Positions 62,819-64,000 of a DNA stretch of 64,000 nucleotides are shown one piece after another. The stretch comes from an uncultured Pseudodesulfovibrio sp. (GTDB taxonomy: Bacteria; Desulfobacterota; Desulfovibrionia; Desulfovibrionales; Desulfovibrionaceae), in contig NZ_OY776488.1 of NCBI RefSeq assembly GCF_963675635.1, positions 537,740 through 601,739 of the forward strand. Reading direction: 5' to 3'. The notes beneath the pieces are model-generated. The model was not told the origin of the DNA and did not search any database. It saw nothing but the letters and a program-made list of their open reading frames with translations. The translations under genes and the position numbers were made by a program. Within the stretch, counting starts at the first letter, position 1. Every line of letters starts with the position of its first letter.

Positions 62819-64000
62819 ATGAAAAAGATTGATAAAGTAGTTTTGGCCTACTCCGGGGGACTGGACACATCCATCATCCTCAAGTGGATCAAGAACAATT
62901 ACGATTGCGAAGTTGTGACCATGACCGCAGACCTTGGTCAGGGCGAAGAAATGGACGGCATTGAAGACAAGGCTCTCGCCACCGGCGCAGTCAAGGCCTA
63001 TGTCGAGGATTTGCGCGAAGAATTTGTGCGTGACTATGTCTTTCCCATGTTCCGTGCAAACGCCTTGTACGAAGGCCGTTACCTGCTTGGTACCGCCATT
63101 GCCAGACCGTTGATCTCCAAGCGTATGGTTGAGATTGCCGAGATGGAAGGCGCTCAGGCTGTGTCTCACGGTGCGACCGGAAAGGGTAACGACCAGGTTC
63201 GTTTCGAGCTGGCTACTATGGCCCTCAACCCTCGGTTGCAGACCATTGCCCCGTGGCGTGAATGGGAACTCAAGTCTCGTACCGATCTCATGAATTTCGC
63301 AAGTGAAAATAATATTTCCATTCCGGTAAGCCGTAAGAAACCGTGGTCCATTGACGCCAACCTGCTGCATACTTCTTTTGAGGGAGGCGAGTTGGAGGAT
63401 CCGTGGAATGCGCCTGGTCCTGACTGCTACCGTAACATCACGCCGCCGGAGCTTTGTCCGGATGAGCCGGAAGAAATTACTATCGACTTTGAAGCCGGTG
63501 ATCCTATTGCCATCAATAATGTCAAATATTCACCGGCGGCCCTGCTTGCCAAGCTTAACGAGTTCGGCGGCAAGCACGGTATCGGTCGTGTGGATATGGT
63601 CGAAAACCGTTTCGTGGGCATGAAATCCCGTGGCGTGTACGAAACCCCGGGCGGCACCATTTTGGCTGCCGCTCATCGTGACCTTGAAGGGTTGTGCATG
63701 GATCGCGAGATGATGCATCTGCGGGATAGCCTCATTCCCAAGTATGCCGAGATGGTGTACTATGGGTACTGGTTCTCGCCTGAGCGTGAAGCGTTGCAGG
63801 CCATGATCGACAAGTCCCAGGAGAAAATCACTGGTACAGTGCGGGTCAAATTGTATAAAGGCAACTGCGTGCCTTTAGGTCGCAAGTCTCCTTTCTCACT
63901 GTATAATCCTGAATTGGCTACTTTTGAGGAAGATTATATTTACGATCAGGCCGATGCCGAAGGATTCATCAAGCTGGTGGGTCTCAGGCTGAAAGGCCGG
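62819..64000 (+). CDS. argG: Argininosuccinate synthase (runs off the window)
   Basis: Open from ATG 62819 to the last base, 394 codons with no stop. The ATP PP-loop reads [16 protein letters not shown], then [24 protein letters not shown] and [25 protein letters not shown] (as [10 protein letters not shown] and EGGELED), all diagnostic of ArgG. The family is about 395-400 residues, so only a few C-terminal codons are missing. It turns citrulline and aspartate into argininosuccinate, next step after argF. Confidence 0.96.
   Translation, partial: MKKIDKVVLAYSGGLDTSIILKWIKNNYDCEVVTMTADLGQGEEMDGIEDKALATGAVKAYVEDLREEFVRDYVFPMFRANALYEGRYLLGTAIARPLISKRMVEIAEMEGAQAVSHGATGKGNDQVRFELATMALNPRLQTIAPWREWELKSRTDLMNFASENNISIPVSRKKPWSIDANLLHTSFEGGELEDPWNAPGPDCYRNITPPELCPDEPEEITIDFEAGDPIAINNVKYSPAALLAKLNEFGGKHGIGRVDMVENRFVGMKSRGVYETPGGTILAAAHRDLEGLCMDREMMHLRDSLIPKYAEMVYYGYWFSPEREALQAMIDKSQEKITGTVRVKLYKGNCVPLGRKSPFSLYNPELATFEEDYIYDQADAEGFIKLVGLRLKGR

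Noticed and set aside
1-64000. CRISPR arrays, insertion sequences, rRNA genes, toxin-antitoxin pairs
   Set aside because: Looked for repeats with regular spacing, transposase motifs and rRNA landmarks and found none.

Overview
The window reads as core chromosome of a Gram-negative, anaerobic deltaproteobacterium, most probably a Desulfovibrionaceae member close to Desulfovibrio/Pseudodesulfovibrio. This is inferred from the Desulfovibrio-type major outer-membrane porin (39925-41304), a rhodanese-ferritin-like fusion and a bacteriohemerythrin fitting a microaerobic/anaerobic life, a UbiX/UbiD pair suited to menaquinone synthesis, a 115-kDa-type NAD glutamate dehydrogenase and the overall gene style. 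No species call is possible from sequence alone. No transposase, integrase, phage gene or CRISPR array is visible.

Layout. 1-4.6 kb: metG, a small unrecognised gene behind a possible sigma-54 promoter, a DUF523/DUF1722 protein and a FeoA-like protein. 4.6-14.2 kb, plus strand: carB (preceded by a convincing three-way-junction leader RNA), purF, arabinose-5-phosphate isomerase, a cysteine-cluster protein, penicillin-binding protein 1A and a PhzF-like enzyme. 14.2-18 kb: a U32-family protein facing pyrK-pyrD across only 11 bp. 18-22.1 kb: tRNA-Ser(GGA), a possible gene remnant, a 1132-residue hybrid sensor kinase and the SRP RNA gene on the minus strand. 22.2-28.5 kb: a bile-acid/sodium symporter-like protein, a DUF4198 metal-uptake-type periplasmic protein, a FadL-type porin, an ECF-type ATPase/T-component pair and the rhodanese-ferritin fusion.

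28.7-41.3 kb is mostly minus strand: thrC-tlyA-eamA; the ribosomal/replication operon rpsF-rpsR-rplI-dnaB continuing into a phenylacetate-CoA-ligase-like gene and a DUF456 gene; hisD-purC plus a 29-residue membrane micro-ORF; and the porin. A patatin gene lies on the plus strand between them. 41.5-50.4 kb: uvrC, a UPF0173 hydrolase, ubiX, tRNA-Arg(CCG), a periplasmic protein, bacteriohemerythrin, a cysteine-rich small protein, a UbiD decarboxylase and a cheV-Hpt pair. 50.6-64 kb: NAD glutamate dehydrogenase, an ArsR-type repressor with a metal-efflux permease, a lipoprotein, a three-gene nitrate/sulfonate/pyrimidine-type ABC importer, phoH-ybeY-(membrane AlbA_2 protein), and argF-argG (argG runs off the end).

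Most genes are housekeeping. The parts that reward a second look are the structured RNA ahead of carB, the paired metal-repressor operators, a likely non-AUG start for phoH, the micro-ORF coupled to purC, the FadL-associated palindromes, the membrane-anchored AlbA_2 protein and the ECF module that lacks a visible S component. All regulatory pairings were found by eye; no folding, alignment or database search was run.
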